This document shows positions 27,773 through 39,119 of a stretch of DNA of 64,000 bases, piece by piece. A model generated the notes under the pieces. It worked only from the letters and a program-made list of their open reading frames with translations, was not told where the DNA came from and searched no databases. The position numbers were made by a program, and so were the translations under genes. The DNA is from Sclerodactyla briareus (taxonomy: Eukaryota > Echinodermata > Holothuroidea > Dendrochirotida > Sclerodactylidae), in NCBI GenBank assembly GCA_026419785.1, contig JAODTK010005589.1:186001-250000 (forward strand), in the 5' to 3' direction. Position 1 is the first letter of the stretch, and the number at the start of each line of letters is the position of its first letter.

Positions 27773-30700
27773 GTAAGTCTGCATGTGCACGAAAATATTT
27801 GGTTTGCATGCTGCAGATTGCTGGTGGCATCTCACTTAGTGTATGGGTGGTGGCTCAGATGAGAGGTTCCTGGTTCAAACCCCTGTGTCATGCAACATCT
27901 GCAATTTTCACCTCGCTCCTCGGTTCACCGTTTGGAGAAGGTGACTGCACGTGGTATTCTTCCATACTCACACAAATGGAGGTCCCGTAGCAGGATGGAG
28001 CACCGCTGGCTAGTTACTTCAGGGCACTATTCTGAAAAGAAGGGCGAGTACGGTCAGCCGTGTCAGGCGAAACGTTCTGACGCGTCGAGTCCTTGACGCA
28101 CATTCAGTACAAATTAGTCCAGTCCCTATGGGGGGGGGGGGGAGGGATCCTCCACCTTCCTCTCATCAGGATCCTTGAGCACTTCGCTGATTTTCAAGTT
28201 GGCGGCCGAAATGGCAGCCTAAATGGGGGAATTCACAGAATATGCTCGAAAACGCACAAGAAATATGCAGTGGGGAAAATCACATGTGGCCTGATAACCT
28301 GTGTTCATTAGGCCTTGATGCCAATAATGGGGATTTTTTTTTCCTTAAAAAAGTCAAGAAGACGGCGGAATGGCTGCCAAACTTGGAGAAATAATTTATT
28401 ATATACACGACCAACACATAAAAGTATGCCGAATTGGAGAGCAAATGAGCAATCAGTGTGGCCTGATTCCCTGTGATTATTAGGTCTTATTCCCAACAAT
28501 TGGTATTTTTTGTCATTGAGAAAATTCCAGATGGCGTCAGAAATGGCATCTGATTTTGTCGGCCATTTGGACGCCCTCTTGGATTTTTGAAAATGACAAA
28601 AAGTCCCAACTATTGGGAATAAGGCATAGGATTCCTGGGAATCGGGCTACACTGATTGCTCTCCAATTTGTGATTCCATGTATGTTTTCATGCATATTTC
28701 AGATTTCTCCTATTTTGGCGACCACTCCGGCCACCATTTTGGAGTTTTGGAACCGACAGAAAAATATTTTGTACAGTGGTCATATAACGAATTATCTATT
28801 CACTAGCGAAAACTGATAAAAATATGACATATGAACCCTATAAATTACCAATCTCAGCTGTTGCGTTGTTAGTTCCATTGACTTTTGATGACGACACGGG
28901 GGGGGGGGGTCACCTATACATACGGTAGTAAATGCTGCAATTTCGCATCTCGAAAGAGGCGGAAAGTGGTATTCACAAATGTTCACCCTGTTTTCAAATT
29001 CAAAACTTCGGTAGATTTTGGTATTAGGGGCATAACCATATCTTCTCTTTTCTGTTTCCAGGGCATACAAACATGGAGACAATTTACACACAGGGGTCAC
29101 CGACTCCAGAGGTAAGATTGTTGAAAAAAGGGAATTATATCATATAACGCTAGCGCTGTCCAATAATTCCGAGAAGAAGAAAATCGAATTAAAAGCTTAT
29201 CCGGATATCATCTCTTCTGTGGCGTTTCAATGATTTGGGCGCTCCTGGCTGTGAAGGGGCCGTGTGGGCTCTCCGCTGAAGGGTCTGTGTTGGGCGCTCT
29301 AACTCGAGGGGCTCGTGTTAGGCTTTCCAGTGTCGAGTTATACATGCACTCCAAAAACACAATAGCCAATATTGACCATCTCATGGTTAACTATGCACTG
29401 ATCCATGAATGACTTTGAAATTTGACTAAACTATGGTCGAGAGTGACCTGATTAGGTCACTTTTGACCATAGTTTGACCCGATCCGTCAAATTTGGACCA
29501 TTTAGGGTCGGTGCATTGTCAACTGATGAGATAGTCAATATTTTACCATTGTGTTTTCAGAGTGTGATCACTGGGTATGGTGGTCAGGGTTGTATAAAAC
29601 ATTTAACCGGTTGTTCATCGCCTACACGTATTTGCAGATGATGATGACAAATGAATTATACCGACTATACATCCGAAGAACTGACAGACCGCTAATCAGC
29701 ACTATGAAACTTCCTATTGACATTTTATTTGAAAATCTCTTTGCGATCGACATGTAGGCGGGAGAGTGGTATCAGTGTCCTAGGTCGGTATATTTGCATA
29801 AGTTCTCGTCGTCGGTCATGACCCGGACATGGATCTTCCGCTCCTGCGGGTTCCGAGAAAGTGGCCAGGTGGTCGGATCGTGGAGTTCACTAATGATTCT
29901 TCCGTATGCAGGGTTGTTGAATGGGTTCCCGGGAGCAGTCAGCGGGTTGGAATTGGTTACACCCTGCCTCTAAGCTCTATGCTATATCATCCGAAGTTCT
30001 GAAACCCTAGTACGAGAGAAGACTGCGGAGGGATCACCGCGTCACCCACAACCCATACGGTCAGGGCTCCTTGATGAGTCTCAACTGGGTTCCTGAGTCC
30101 GTAGGAATGAAATCGAATCAAAATAATTCCATCATTCACATGCAATGTATTGTGGGATAAACAGGAGATAAAAATGTTGAAGGAAAAGAGATCCCAATGA
30201 ATCAGTATGTACTTTTGTCGATCCTCGATTAATTGAAAACGACTTGCAAAAAAAAGGTACCGGATCTGTGGAACGAGAATCATGAGTGGCGGATTCCGGG
30301 TGGTGTGTAAAGTTTACTAGTACACGGAGAGGGAGAAGCACGAAGTGGTTCTGTGCATCCCCTTCCGCGTATAACGTCATCTCACAAAAAGTAGTTACGT
30401 CATAATGATATGTCCTGCATTTCTAAAAAACGCAACGCGTATGTCAAGCAGGACTTGTCGCAGTAATCTCTTTGAAAGCAATGTAATTTGGAATAAGTCA
30501 AAGACTATATGTGTGGTCGAAATATAAATATTACACGAGGCGGAAGTTTTCTTGAGATTTGTCATTGGCTCTCCGTTTGACTTATTGTGTTCCGTTGCCT
30601 GAACGTCTGCTTTGTCAATTTGATCAGCGTGGTATCACATACGATTGGGTACTGTCGGGATCAGAATCTTCATTATCCAGCTCGTAGATGATCAGAAATT

Positions 30701-32575
30701 CATCTGAGGGACAGATGGGACGAGCGCTGTCACAGATGATACAACAAACACAATGGATGCTGAAAGTGAGACATCACAGCAAAACACAGAACGTTATCAC
30801 AAACATTTTGAACAGGGCTCCTAAAAATGTTTCTCAATGTTAAATGGGGGGTGTTATTAAAACAGTTTGGGACTGTTTTAATGGTTGGTCATGTTCAGCG
30901 TTTTATAATGTTATGTTATTGTTATAACGAATGAAATGGTGCAATGAAGTGTTTGAAGCCTGAGTTATAACAGTACAAAATAATGTTCCTCGGACAGCAG
31001 ACGAAACAATTTTTGACGTTTCGAAAAGTTTTTTGTGTTTCTGGGTTGTACGTAGTTGATTCACAATAATTTAGTCACTATTCATTCCTTCGCTCGACGA
31101 TTCACTAGTTTGATACTATTTATTCCATTCAGTGAAAATTTATTATACCTGTGACGTCAAAGTACTCCGTTCAAGGGAGAAGACGAAGCGACACATACTA
31201 GCCTCATTGAGCCATCAACCTTCGTGGTGGCATTCTGATTAGACTCTGCCCCAATGGATTTAGCCTCTCAAGGTGTACCTTACTGGTGACGTTCCAACTA
31301 CCGACGATTCGCAGGTTTATTATGGGTAATTTTCAATTTATTATGCCCTTTGGAGCAGATATCATCGGTGCTTTTAACCTACGTTGCCTACGTTGAGGCT
31401 AGTATGTGGCGCTTCTCCCGTTATCCCTCCGTTCGTGTGAAGTCAGGGTACATCAATTCCAAACTTCACTATACGTTCGTTAAAGTAGGGAGTAATTAAG
31501 TAATTTGGCTAACCATGTCATATCAGCCATGTTCAATCACGCAGCAACCTTAGTAGTCGAAACACGTCACCTATTTGGAACTCTCATGTGTAAACGGACG
31601 GATAAGCAACAATCGTAGCGCCGCCATACTTCAGGTTATTTGTCCGTTAATGAGATTATAATTTCGATTGTGTCAAAGGTCATAGGGGTACACTGGCACT
31701 GCGTTATGTTGAACAACATTACGAAAACCACCCGACCGCGAAAATTACAATCATTACCAATACAAAGCTATGCAGTACCACCTCATACTGACAACAATAA
31801 CACTGAATGATGGAATGAATTGGTTGCCCCGTTTTCGAACGAGTGCAGGTGACGTTCAAAATATGCGCAATGTTAAGCGATGGGAGAATCTCGTCTGACC
31901 CCGGGGCTGTCAGTAGTGAGCAGAGCATGCGCACTACAGCGGTGGAAGGCCTAATAGGAGAGAACCAGATCAAGACAAACACAGTAGAGATGGTCGGGAA
32001 CTCTCAGTCGAATTCTAGACTTTCCTATCTAGATCTACGATAACTTTAAGGGCAAGGGCCAGCCAAAAAATGATTTAAATGTCATATGATTGTGCATTGA
32101 AAATCATGCCAAATCAAACTTTGTTTTCATGTTTTTGATAGGAGTTCGGTGATAAAGTTACGATTTTTTTTGAAAGATAATAATATCACTGCTAAATTGA
32201 TGACGTCATACTACCAATTCTAAAGAAAAAGTTAAGGAATATGTCTTAACTTCCCTTATAATTGGTAGATATGACATCATAAAAAGGTTCCCAGTTTGCT
32301 CAAAATCACAAAGAACATGAAATTTGATACAACCGAACATGCTATGTCAGGAACAAGTGATATTTTGAAAGTTTTTTTTTTTTCATTACTCTTTAAAAAA
32401 TTATAACAAAACAAAAAGGTATTGATTTGCTTGGACTTGCCTCAATTTACACCGCAGTCACGTGTACATTTCGCTCTGTTTCAGGTATGTGAGAGACAAG
32501 GCAACGGTTTCGACTTTGTTGTGCTTCCTTAACTTCATCCGATACAACCATGGAGAGAAACTGAAGCCCTTCTAA
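27561..32575 (+). CDS. MKRN2OS/DUF4796-like gene (first two exons and a possible last exon)
   Basis: The gene is divergent from MSH6, with 3.7 kb between start codons. Exons 1 and 2 join across a 1.3-kb intron with matching phase to give ...SVVVKPTNGTFIG|AYKHGDNLHTGVTDSRG, which I recognise as the conserved start of the DUF4796 family that includes vertebrate MKRN2 opposite-strand protein: a CxxC pair after a short IxCFxLP segment, a VxKPTxGTF strand, then NLHxGVTDSxG. Function of the family is unknown to me. Middle exons (VY.YD...W...) were not found. A candidate last exon lies at 32,485-32,575. The identification is from memory of the family pattern, not a search. Confidence 0.65.
27838..28090 (+). 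mobile_element. tRNA-type SINE head in MKRN2OS-like intron 1
   Basis: GTGGTGGCTCAGATGAGAGG resembles a Pol III A box and GGTTCAAACCCC is a near-perfect B box about 30 bases later, followed by unrelated sequence with CACCGCTGGCTAG. Folded as a tRNA it lacks a good acceptor stem, so I call it SINE-derived rather than a tRNA gene. Confidence 0.5.
28286..28671. repeat. Direct plus inverted repeat block in intron 1
   Basis: A unit beginning GTGGCCTGAT..CCTGTG and containing ATTAGG(T/C)CTT..(T/C)CCAA.AATTGG then an AAGATGGCGxxxxAATGGC segment occurs at about 28,286-28,380 and 28,431-28,550. It recurs inverted at 28,551-28,671 (CCCAACTATTGGGAATAAGG; ATTGCTCTCCAATTTG). Arms of the palindrome are about 120 bases. 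Confidence 0.8.
29062..29111 (+). CDS. MKRN2OS-like exon 2
   Basis: A 50-base exon with acceptor TTTCTGTTTCCAG and donor AGAG|GTAAGA. One base completes the Gly codon from exon 1, then AYKHGDNLHTGVTDSR follows. The NLH.GVTDSRG block is the strongest family signature. Phase at the 3' side is 1. Confidence 0.75.
29347..29565. repeat. Foldback element with everted AGGTCA core
   Basis: The sequence folds end to end. The outer arms are CACTCCAAAAACACAAT (left) and ATTGTGTTTTCAGAGTG (right). The centre at 29,428-29,475 pairs AAACTATGGTC..AGTGACCT with AGGTCACT..GACCATAGTTT around a GATT loop. Length is about 219 bases with arms of roughly 105. It is probably a palindromic MITE inside intron 2 of the MKRN2OS-like gene. 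Confidence 0.8.
29850..30115 (+). repeat. Interspersed repeat family R2, copy 2
   Basis: GTGGAGTTCACTAATGATTC, GTTCCCGGGAGCAG and CCATACGGTCAGGGCTCCTT match the order of motifs in the 47.1-kb copy, and the closing CTGGGTTCCTGAGTCCGT also matches the 7.6-kb copy. Confidence 0.65.
30120..32480. other. Intron of the MKRN2OS-like gene, no exon recognised
   Basis: I looked for the VY.YD / W...V middle segments on the plus strand and did not find them. The open frame at 31,843-32,043 carries no family match. A repeat-like AGTGGCGGATTCCGGG occurs near 30,284. Confidence 0.4.
32485..32575 (+). CDS. Candidate last exon of the MKRN2OS-like gene
   Basis: Acceptor TCGCTCTGTTTCAG precedes YVRDKATVSTLLCFLNFIRY then NHGEKLKPF and a TAA stop. 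An overlapping frame reads NGFDFVVL, so a frame mix such as FDFVV.FLNFI would resemble the C(Y/F)DFVLxFLN block late in the family. The strand and position fit, but without the middle exons the link is unproven. Confidence 0.4.
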
Positions 32576-32983
32576 CCAGATAAGTCTCGTTGACGATTAC
32601 CTCATTCCTACTACATCGACAGCAGCCCGGGCTATCGTTACCATGAGAAAATAAGAACTGATGGGTTTCTACTACAACTGGAAACTTGACACCTCAGGAC
32701 TGCCCCCTCACACTAAATATCGTACAACCCACGACTGTGTTGAGACGGAAAATGATATACAGTTGAAGGCAAAGCAATCCAAATTACTACTCTTTTTGGC
32801 TATACTGGGAGAGGAAAAAAAAAACATTCAAATAGCTCTTTGTTCCAGGTCGATAGATGTTGGTTGGGGGAGATAGGTTTTCCCTCAAATTTATGTAATG
32901 CGGTGATTTGGCAAACTGGCAACCTTTGTATGTCCGGCCTGAATTGAAATTAGGAAGAGAATAGTGGTCACTATGGTGTGTGG

Positions 32984-33005
32984 TGTGGGGGGGGGGGGGG
33001 GTGTA
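32984..33005. repeat. Poly-G tract
   Basis: A run of Gs flanked by GT repeats. It is one of many G or C homopolymers in the window. Confidence 0.9.
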
Positions 33006-33344
33006 TGTGTGTGTGAGTTCGTGTAGTCACACTTCTCGGTGCAGGATTCTTCACAAACCGTGAGGCCGACTATGACGAAATTTGGTGTGCACGGGGTTGG
33101 TGTGTACACGATCTTGATTAGATTTTGGGCAGCCAAACGCCTTAATTAAAGCTGGGTATTAGCTCATTTTATGTACATTTTTGTTTGGGCTCGTTAGCAG
33201 ATAACGCACGAACCGTATGTGCTACAGGTATGTAGTTTGGCATGTGGGACCTGGATGCCAGGTAGATAAACTGATTAGAGTTCAGCCTAAACTATGCTAA
33301 TTAAGTGGTCTAACTTGCATCAGTATGCGATATTTTTTTTTCTC

Positions 33345-33625
33345 ATCGATTCTCACGAAACTGGTGGATGTGGGTCTTACCATGGCTCCTGAGAAATTTC
33401 AAGTGATAGTCGGGGGTCACTTGAGGTCATTTATGTGTTTAATTTGCATAATTTATGCAATTTTTGAAAGTTCGTGGATTTCCAACAAAACTTGGTCGAT
33501 GTGGATCCAACCTTTGATCCTGACATTTTGAAGGTAACAGCTGGGGCCAGTAGAGGTCATTGTATGTGCCTAATTTGCAAAAATATATGCCAATTCCAAC
33601 TGGTAGGAATTCGCCAAACTCAGTA
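33345..33625. repeat. Diverged tandem dimer, about 135-bp unit, with GAGGTCA motif
   Basis: GAAACTGGTGGATGTGGGTC ... GAGGTCATTTATGTGTTTAA is followed by AAACTTGGTCGATGTGGATC ... GAGGTCATTGTATGTGCCTA, and both end in AATTTGCA..AATATATGC/AATTTATGC. Each unit carries one GAGGTCA. Confidence 0.7.
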
Positions 33626-33834
33626 GGTAGGTTCCGTTTAACATTTCTGGAATGTTCAGGAATTGATTGAATTCCATATATAATAGCTTCTGTTAGAATA
33701 GAGCACTGAGGACGAGTAAACCATAGATCCTGTGCCATTGTGCTGTATAAGCGTCCACCAAGCAAAACTCTCTTTACCCACCAATTGTTAGGTGAATAAA
33801 CTTCAAAAATACTTGTAACATTTTCTTTCCTCTC

Positions 33835-34020
33835 TCTTGCATGCGGGACGGGGGGGACAAATGGGGAGGGTTCCTGAAGATATATTTGGGGTCATCTTTG
33901 ACTGCTGCGTGGAGGTAGTTTGTTGGTGTGTTGGTGTTTTGGGGGGACGGGGGAGGGTGTTTGCGCCTGGCAGGGGGGGGGGGGGGAATGGCAGGTCCTG
34001 GATGCTTGGAAAAATAAAAG
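33835..34020. repeat. G-rich low-complexity stretch
   Basis: Several runs of 6-10 Gs (33,849, 33,941, 33,976), continuing at 34,171-34,208. Open frames across these are low-complexity artefacts. Confidence 0.8.
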
Positions 34021-34301
34021 GCCAATGAAGAATGAAGAAAATGATTTAAAAGGCAAAAGAGGCCCGGGGCTCTGAGGGGATTTATAACATTCAGTGGGAT
34101 TTTGGGTCAAAAAGAAGTGAGTTGAGTTGCTGAAAACTATGCAATTTGGGGTATTTCTGGATGTGAGAAGAGGTGGGGGGGGCGGGGGGGACATGGGGGG
34201 GGGGGGGACAGATGAAGAAGAAAAAAAAAACAACTACTCTAAGGGACCTTTTGTAATAAGAGTCAAACATTCTGGGTCAGTTATTTTGGGAATTTTTATG
34301 T

Positions 34302-34302
<1 letters not shown>

Positions 34303-34350
<48 letters not shown>
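34303..34350. repeat. 48-base poly-T tract
   Basis: An uninterrupted T run. It may be the tail of an inverted retrotransposed copy or an expanded homopolymer; no element body is recognised on either side. Confidence 0.95.
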
Positions 34351-34353
<3 letters not shown>

Positions 34354-35615
34354 TGTGAAAATAGGTGATGTTTGTTTGACCATGACGCGATATAGTCTGC
34401 AGAAACTAGTTGCGTTGTGTATAGGTGTGTAAACTAGGTAGTGAATAATAGAAACCACCGATCGCGCAACAGGCGAGACACTTATTGGCGATATTTCGCC
34501 TTAGCTCTTTGTCTGTTTGTTTAATGATGTTATATCTACCATCTATGAAGGAAAGATAAGTTCTTAACCTATTTCTGTAAAGATTGGTTAGATATGACGC
34601 ACAAATGTTGCCAATTTGCAAAAAAAATTGCGAAACCTTAGCAGTGGATAAATCGATAATCTTCAAAAATGTAACTTTATACCTGAACATGCGGAACATA
34701 TGACCGTATTGAGACGAAGTTTGATTGGCATGATTTTTAATGGCACAATCATATGACATTTGATAGTTTTGGCTGGACTCGTCCTTTAATTCAGTAGATA
34801 GGAACAATATTTCCTGTAGTTTAGGAAATCGGACATGCTGCGTGGAAGAACACACAAGCGAAGATCCCAGGTAAGATAGGCACCTATTCTATGACACTGT
34901 AGTTTCACGAAAGAACTGTTATCTCCAACCAAGAGCGTCGATGTGGTTAAAAAAAAAATGTCGGAGCACATCACCTTTATGCACAAAGTCACTGCGTAGA
35001 AAGTCAATGGGTAATTTTCATTTAGGCTCATGATGGGGAGGACAGTCCTTTTGATATAAGTTATGAAACCCATAAAGTACACCAGACATGTGTAGTTCCT
35101 ATACCCAGCACTGGTTCTTATGCATTGGAGTTTATGGACATCCTTGACATGAGAATTGTTTTTTATGTTACTTGCCGGTAGGGTCGAGGGAGCCTCGTTC
35201 TACCGCCTTGGTAATTAGGACTCCACATATTGTGCTGGTAAATTTGTTATCCTGAAGTGCCGTTCGTTCTGGTTAATGAGTGGTTTAGGAAAATTTGCAT
35301 CAGTGGGGTATGCGCCTTCCATAATCAACCTAATGGTGTATGGTCCGGCCAACTCCCCACCCGGACCAATTCCCACCGGCAATTTTGCGACATGTCAGGG
35401 GGGAGGTGGGGGAATTGTCCGGTCACCGTTGAGAATAACTAGTGGTATAACTGTACCGCGGGGTACATGAATCAATGGAGCTCTAAAAACAGCTAAGACT
35501 ACGTTTAATTCCGCACATGAACAAGCTTAATGACAAACGACTTCTGCTGTTGATTCTGCTGAAATCCCACTGCGATGCTTATCGTCTGCTTGGATGTCTG
35601 GAGGCGAGATTTGAG
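34351..35615. other. No recognised feature
   Basis: The 149-codon minus-strand open frame at 34,406-34,855 is one of the longer ones here, but its sequence shows no family motif. Confidence 0.35.
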
Positions 35616-35623
35616 ATTCCTTA

Positions 35624-36211
35624 GAGGACAACTGCAGGATGAATTATGAGGGGAATTGGCAGGAGGGAAAAAAACTTAATGCGTCAGTCCAAACCAGTCA
35701 TACAACTTTCCGGGTTTACGGAGTTACAGTCCTTTGACGTTTGTGCATGTGTATGTATTGCGCAAATAAAAAAACAACCTCCCATTATGCAATAATAAAT
35801 TATGTTCCTACGTGCACCACCCTGCAAACAATCTTTGCAATGTTTCCTATTGAAATTCACAAATTATTGTCATTCGAAAGCTTTACCTCATGGTGAGCAT
35901 TGTTGTATGGGTTGGGTGTGTGATTCTTTCCTTTGGTGAGAGAAAGACAAACAAATTCTCTGCTAAATGTTGACTTATTCAATAAATGAACAATGAAATA
36001 CATGACATAACTTCCCGGGTCCTGTTCCATGTGTGATGTCGTGCGTTATTGCGCATTGGGATTCTCCCATTTCTCTGCATCATGGACCAACTTCTAAGGC
36101 AACACACTCACACTGGGAAAATCGTATTGTAATGGGGTTCGGACCTATAAAGACAGTTTTCCATTCTCCATGATACAGCCTCTGTTGTATTCGAGCCTTC
36201 AGTATGTCCTT
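35624..36211. mobile_element. MITE family M1, copy 1
   Basis: It begins GAGGACAACTGCAGGATGA and ends GCCTTCAGTATGTCCTT, a degraded version of the perfect inverted termini of the copy at 42,239-42,837. The interiors share CATCAGTCCAAACC-like, TGTTGAAATTCA-like and ATCGTATTGTAATGGGG-like segments in order. About 590 bases, non-coding. Confidence 0.85.
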
Positions 36212-36334
36212 CAAATGCGGTTGCGGAGTGCGGTGTGACTCCATACTGCCCAATTCAACGTGAGGATGACGGTGATAGTGTCTTATATGCTGTATTCGAT
36301 TTACAGATATGGATTTATAGTTTCTATTGGGGCA

Positions 36335-37195
36335 ACGGCAGGGGCGTCGGAGCGTTTCGAAAAAGTGGGAGGGGGGAGAATCGAAAAAAAGAAAATTCAA
36401 TTTCAATACCCTCCAGTTTCGGCGGAAACGGCACTTGCCCAGGCTCAATATTCACAGCAACCCTCTACATGTGTGATTTGAGTAGAGACAGACCAAAAAT
36501 TTGTAATTGTGCATACTAAGATGATTAACCGTGTTTCACACAGGTATTTTTTTTTATTACCTTTTCTACTCTGGGCTTAATTTGCGTTGTATCCAGGGGT
36601 CTACCAGAACAGTCTCTGTTGGGATCGAAGGAAAAACCATAGGCTTACGGGACCCACTCCAATTTGGGAGCAGAAAATTTGTACCCGAATTCTTCAAGAC
36701 GTCGGTCTTGGAAACGACCGGCCGCCTCGAAGCGCGCGAAAAAAAAAAATAGCATGTTTTCCTTTCGGGCCGGGGCATTTAATCGAAAAAGACTGCAAAA
36801 AAATTCAGGCATTTTTAACTTTGCCTTTTCCTTCCCAAATTTTCCCGGCGAATTTTCCATCTCAGAAAAATTGGGGGACAAATTAGAGAACTCGGTATGA
36901 AGCATGGGTAATCCTTCCACTCGGCCCTAGTCGAGTCCAGATCTTCACCTGGGGTCCGCACCTGGAATTTGTGGGAGTTAAGACATTTCCAAACGCATTA
37001 TTGTTTTTGTTCGACAAAAATGAATCAGTTCAGAGTGATACAAATCGGGCAGTGCCTATTATTTTTTTATTACGGTCCGGAAAAGTGGGGGGGGGGGAAA
37101 CCGATGATGATGATGCCACCCACTTTGGAAGTGGGGGGGGGGGGTACCTGTCCCCCCGTCCCCCACCTTTTGAAACGCCCATGGGGGCAGGTTTA
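36335..37195. repeat. Interspersed repeat family R1, copy 2
   Basis: It opens GGGGCGTCGGAGCGTTTCGA followed by a G-rich tract and closes with CCCCCACCTTTTGAAACGCC, whose reverse complement matches the opening, so terminal inverted repeats are present. The interior is collinear with 2,840-3,720. The copy is about 860 bases. Confidence 0.78.
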
Positions 37196-37844
37196 ATTCC
37201 CAAATAGAAATGGAACGAGCACTGCGTAGGATAACTACCACCTGTAGCAATGCGGCACGATGCCGCTTAAAATCGCTAATGGATTCTAGCCGATCGACGT
37301 CCCTTTTATAGGTGCTGCATCATTTCTATGTCCCTCGATCCGCATCACATACCGTATATTGAACGTATTCGTCTCCTAAATTAACGTAAAAATACATTTT
37401 CTTCTGATTGATTCCGGCATCCCGCATGGCCGCCATGCGCACTCGCGGAATCCTATCTTTAGAAGGTGAAACTATTCACTACTTGTATCGTTACGTAATC
37501 CAAATTCGAGATCCAGGACCTGGCAATTCCTAGAACCAGAGATCTCGACAACACCATACATCTTGGTATCAGTCCTATATAGGTTACGTCAAACGTATGA
37601 TATAGCGCCGTGCGTAGAACTCACGAAGAAAATTCTATGAACCATAGGTGCCGCCGCTTAGTGAGATGAGGAGAAGAGGGTGAAGAGAGGGGAAGGCTAG
37701 AGTTGCAAGTGAGTACGTTAGTAGTTGAGTGATATTGTGAAGGATGCGTGTGAGTGAGTAGCGAACCGATAGAACCACTGGCGGAAGGGGAGGGAGGGGG
37801 GCTCCGCAATTTCTTTCACACCCCCCGAACACCTACGACACACA

Positions 37845-37925
37845 GACACCTACACACACACGCACACGCACACACACGCACATACAAACACGTACACACA
37901 CACACACACCTACACACACACTAAC
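37845..37925. repeat. (CA)n-rich microsatellite
   Basis: ACACACACGCACACG and related units. Confidence 0.9.
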
Positions 37926-38294
37926 CTGTTTGCTTCTTTCTCCGACCCCCCCACACCCGATGCTACAAGTGGTGGCGCTCTTGGACGGATTCAGGATTTA
38001 GAGTATATGGGAGCCTGTGAGTACGTAGTGGCAGGTTAAAGGTGGACTTGTGTGTTATATTGGGAAGAGTGTGTGTGTATGAGAGTGATGGAATTTGAGA
38101 AGGTAAATGCCTCGCGAGTAAGTGGTGAACGACAGGTGAATCTCGAAGAGGAGCTGTAATTTGAGCTGTTGACAGTGAGTAAACAGGATATAGTAAACAC
38201 GTGGTGCGTGGCAACGAATGCATCAGTAAGTTGGGGTGAGGAGTGGCACCGCGTGGTACTAACTAGCAAGTGCATATGTGACTATTAACAATAA

Positions 38295-38985
38295 CCCCCA
38301 GCCAAGCATGCCATCTGTGGCCCACGTGGGGTTTTCAGTCTGGGCCAAGTGCCAGATGGGCCCATGGTGCCCCACGTCAAGGCCCAAACTGTGGCCCATG
38401 TGGGCCACATGGGTTCAGTCTGGACCAACGCAGGTCAAAGGGCTGGTGGCCCACGTCAGCCCTCCTGGGGTCCATGTGGGCTCAGGTGGCCTTAGGTGTT
38501 CCCCAGTTGACATGGCCAGCCAAAAATGGACCCGTGTGGGCCACAGTCGGGGTCAGCCAAGTGGGACCAGGGCTGGGCCACATGAGACCCACACGTGGCT
38601 GATGTGGGCTCAAGTGGACCAGGGCTGGCCCCGTCGGACCCGCATGGGGTCCATGTGGGATGTCTGTGAGCACTGTGGGCATTCCATGGGCATGGGGTGA
38701 ACCATGGGCATACGTTTTGGGGCCCCGTGGGTTATGTGTGTGTATCATGTGGGCAGGTCTTCATGGGCGAATGATAGGCTCACTATATAATGGGGCCCAT
38801 GATGGCAGTGTGTGAGGGTTGTGTGGGCAGATGTTCATGGGCCCCACGCAGGTCCCAGCTGGTTGGCCCACATGGGCCCAGCGTGGAAACCGCGGACACA
38901 TCCAAGTGGGGTCCAAATGGGCCAACCCATGTGGGCCCACATGGGAGCCAATGTGGGCCCCACGTGGGGCCCAGTTGGGGATGCT
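38295..38985. repeat. GGGCCCACATGGG-type degenerate minisatellite
   Basis: The DNA is built from permutations of TGGGCCCACATGG, CCCACGTGGGG and CCATGTGGGC. The units are self-complementary, so both strands give open frames rich in W, G, P and H. A less repetitive gap (about 38,720-38,830) separates two blocks. Confidence 0.88.
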
Positions 38986-39119
38986 GGCTGGGAAGAGGGG
39001 CAGTGTGGGGCAGTGTATAGCAGCGAGTGATGAGCGAGTGCATTCGTGAATGTTACAATAGAGAGTGTTCGTGTAGGTTGGAAGTGAATAAGTGAGTGAG
39101 AAAGTGGATTTTGGCGTGG

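Noticed and set aside
29561-29757. Third exon of the MKRN2OS-like gene after a TGTGTTTTCAG acceptor
   Set aside because: The AG belongs to the right arm of a foldback element, and the translation lacks the expected VY.YD segment.
34127-34458. Open frames across poly-G and poly-T
   Set aside because: Low-complexity artefacts of homopolymer tracts.
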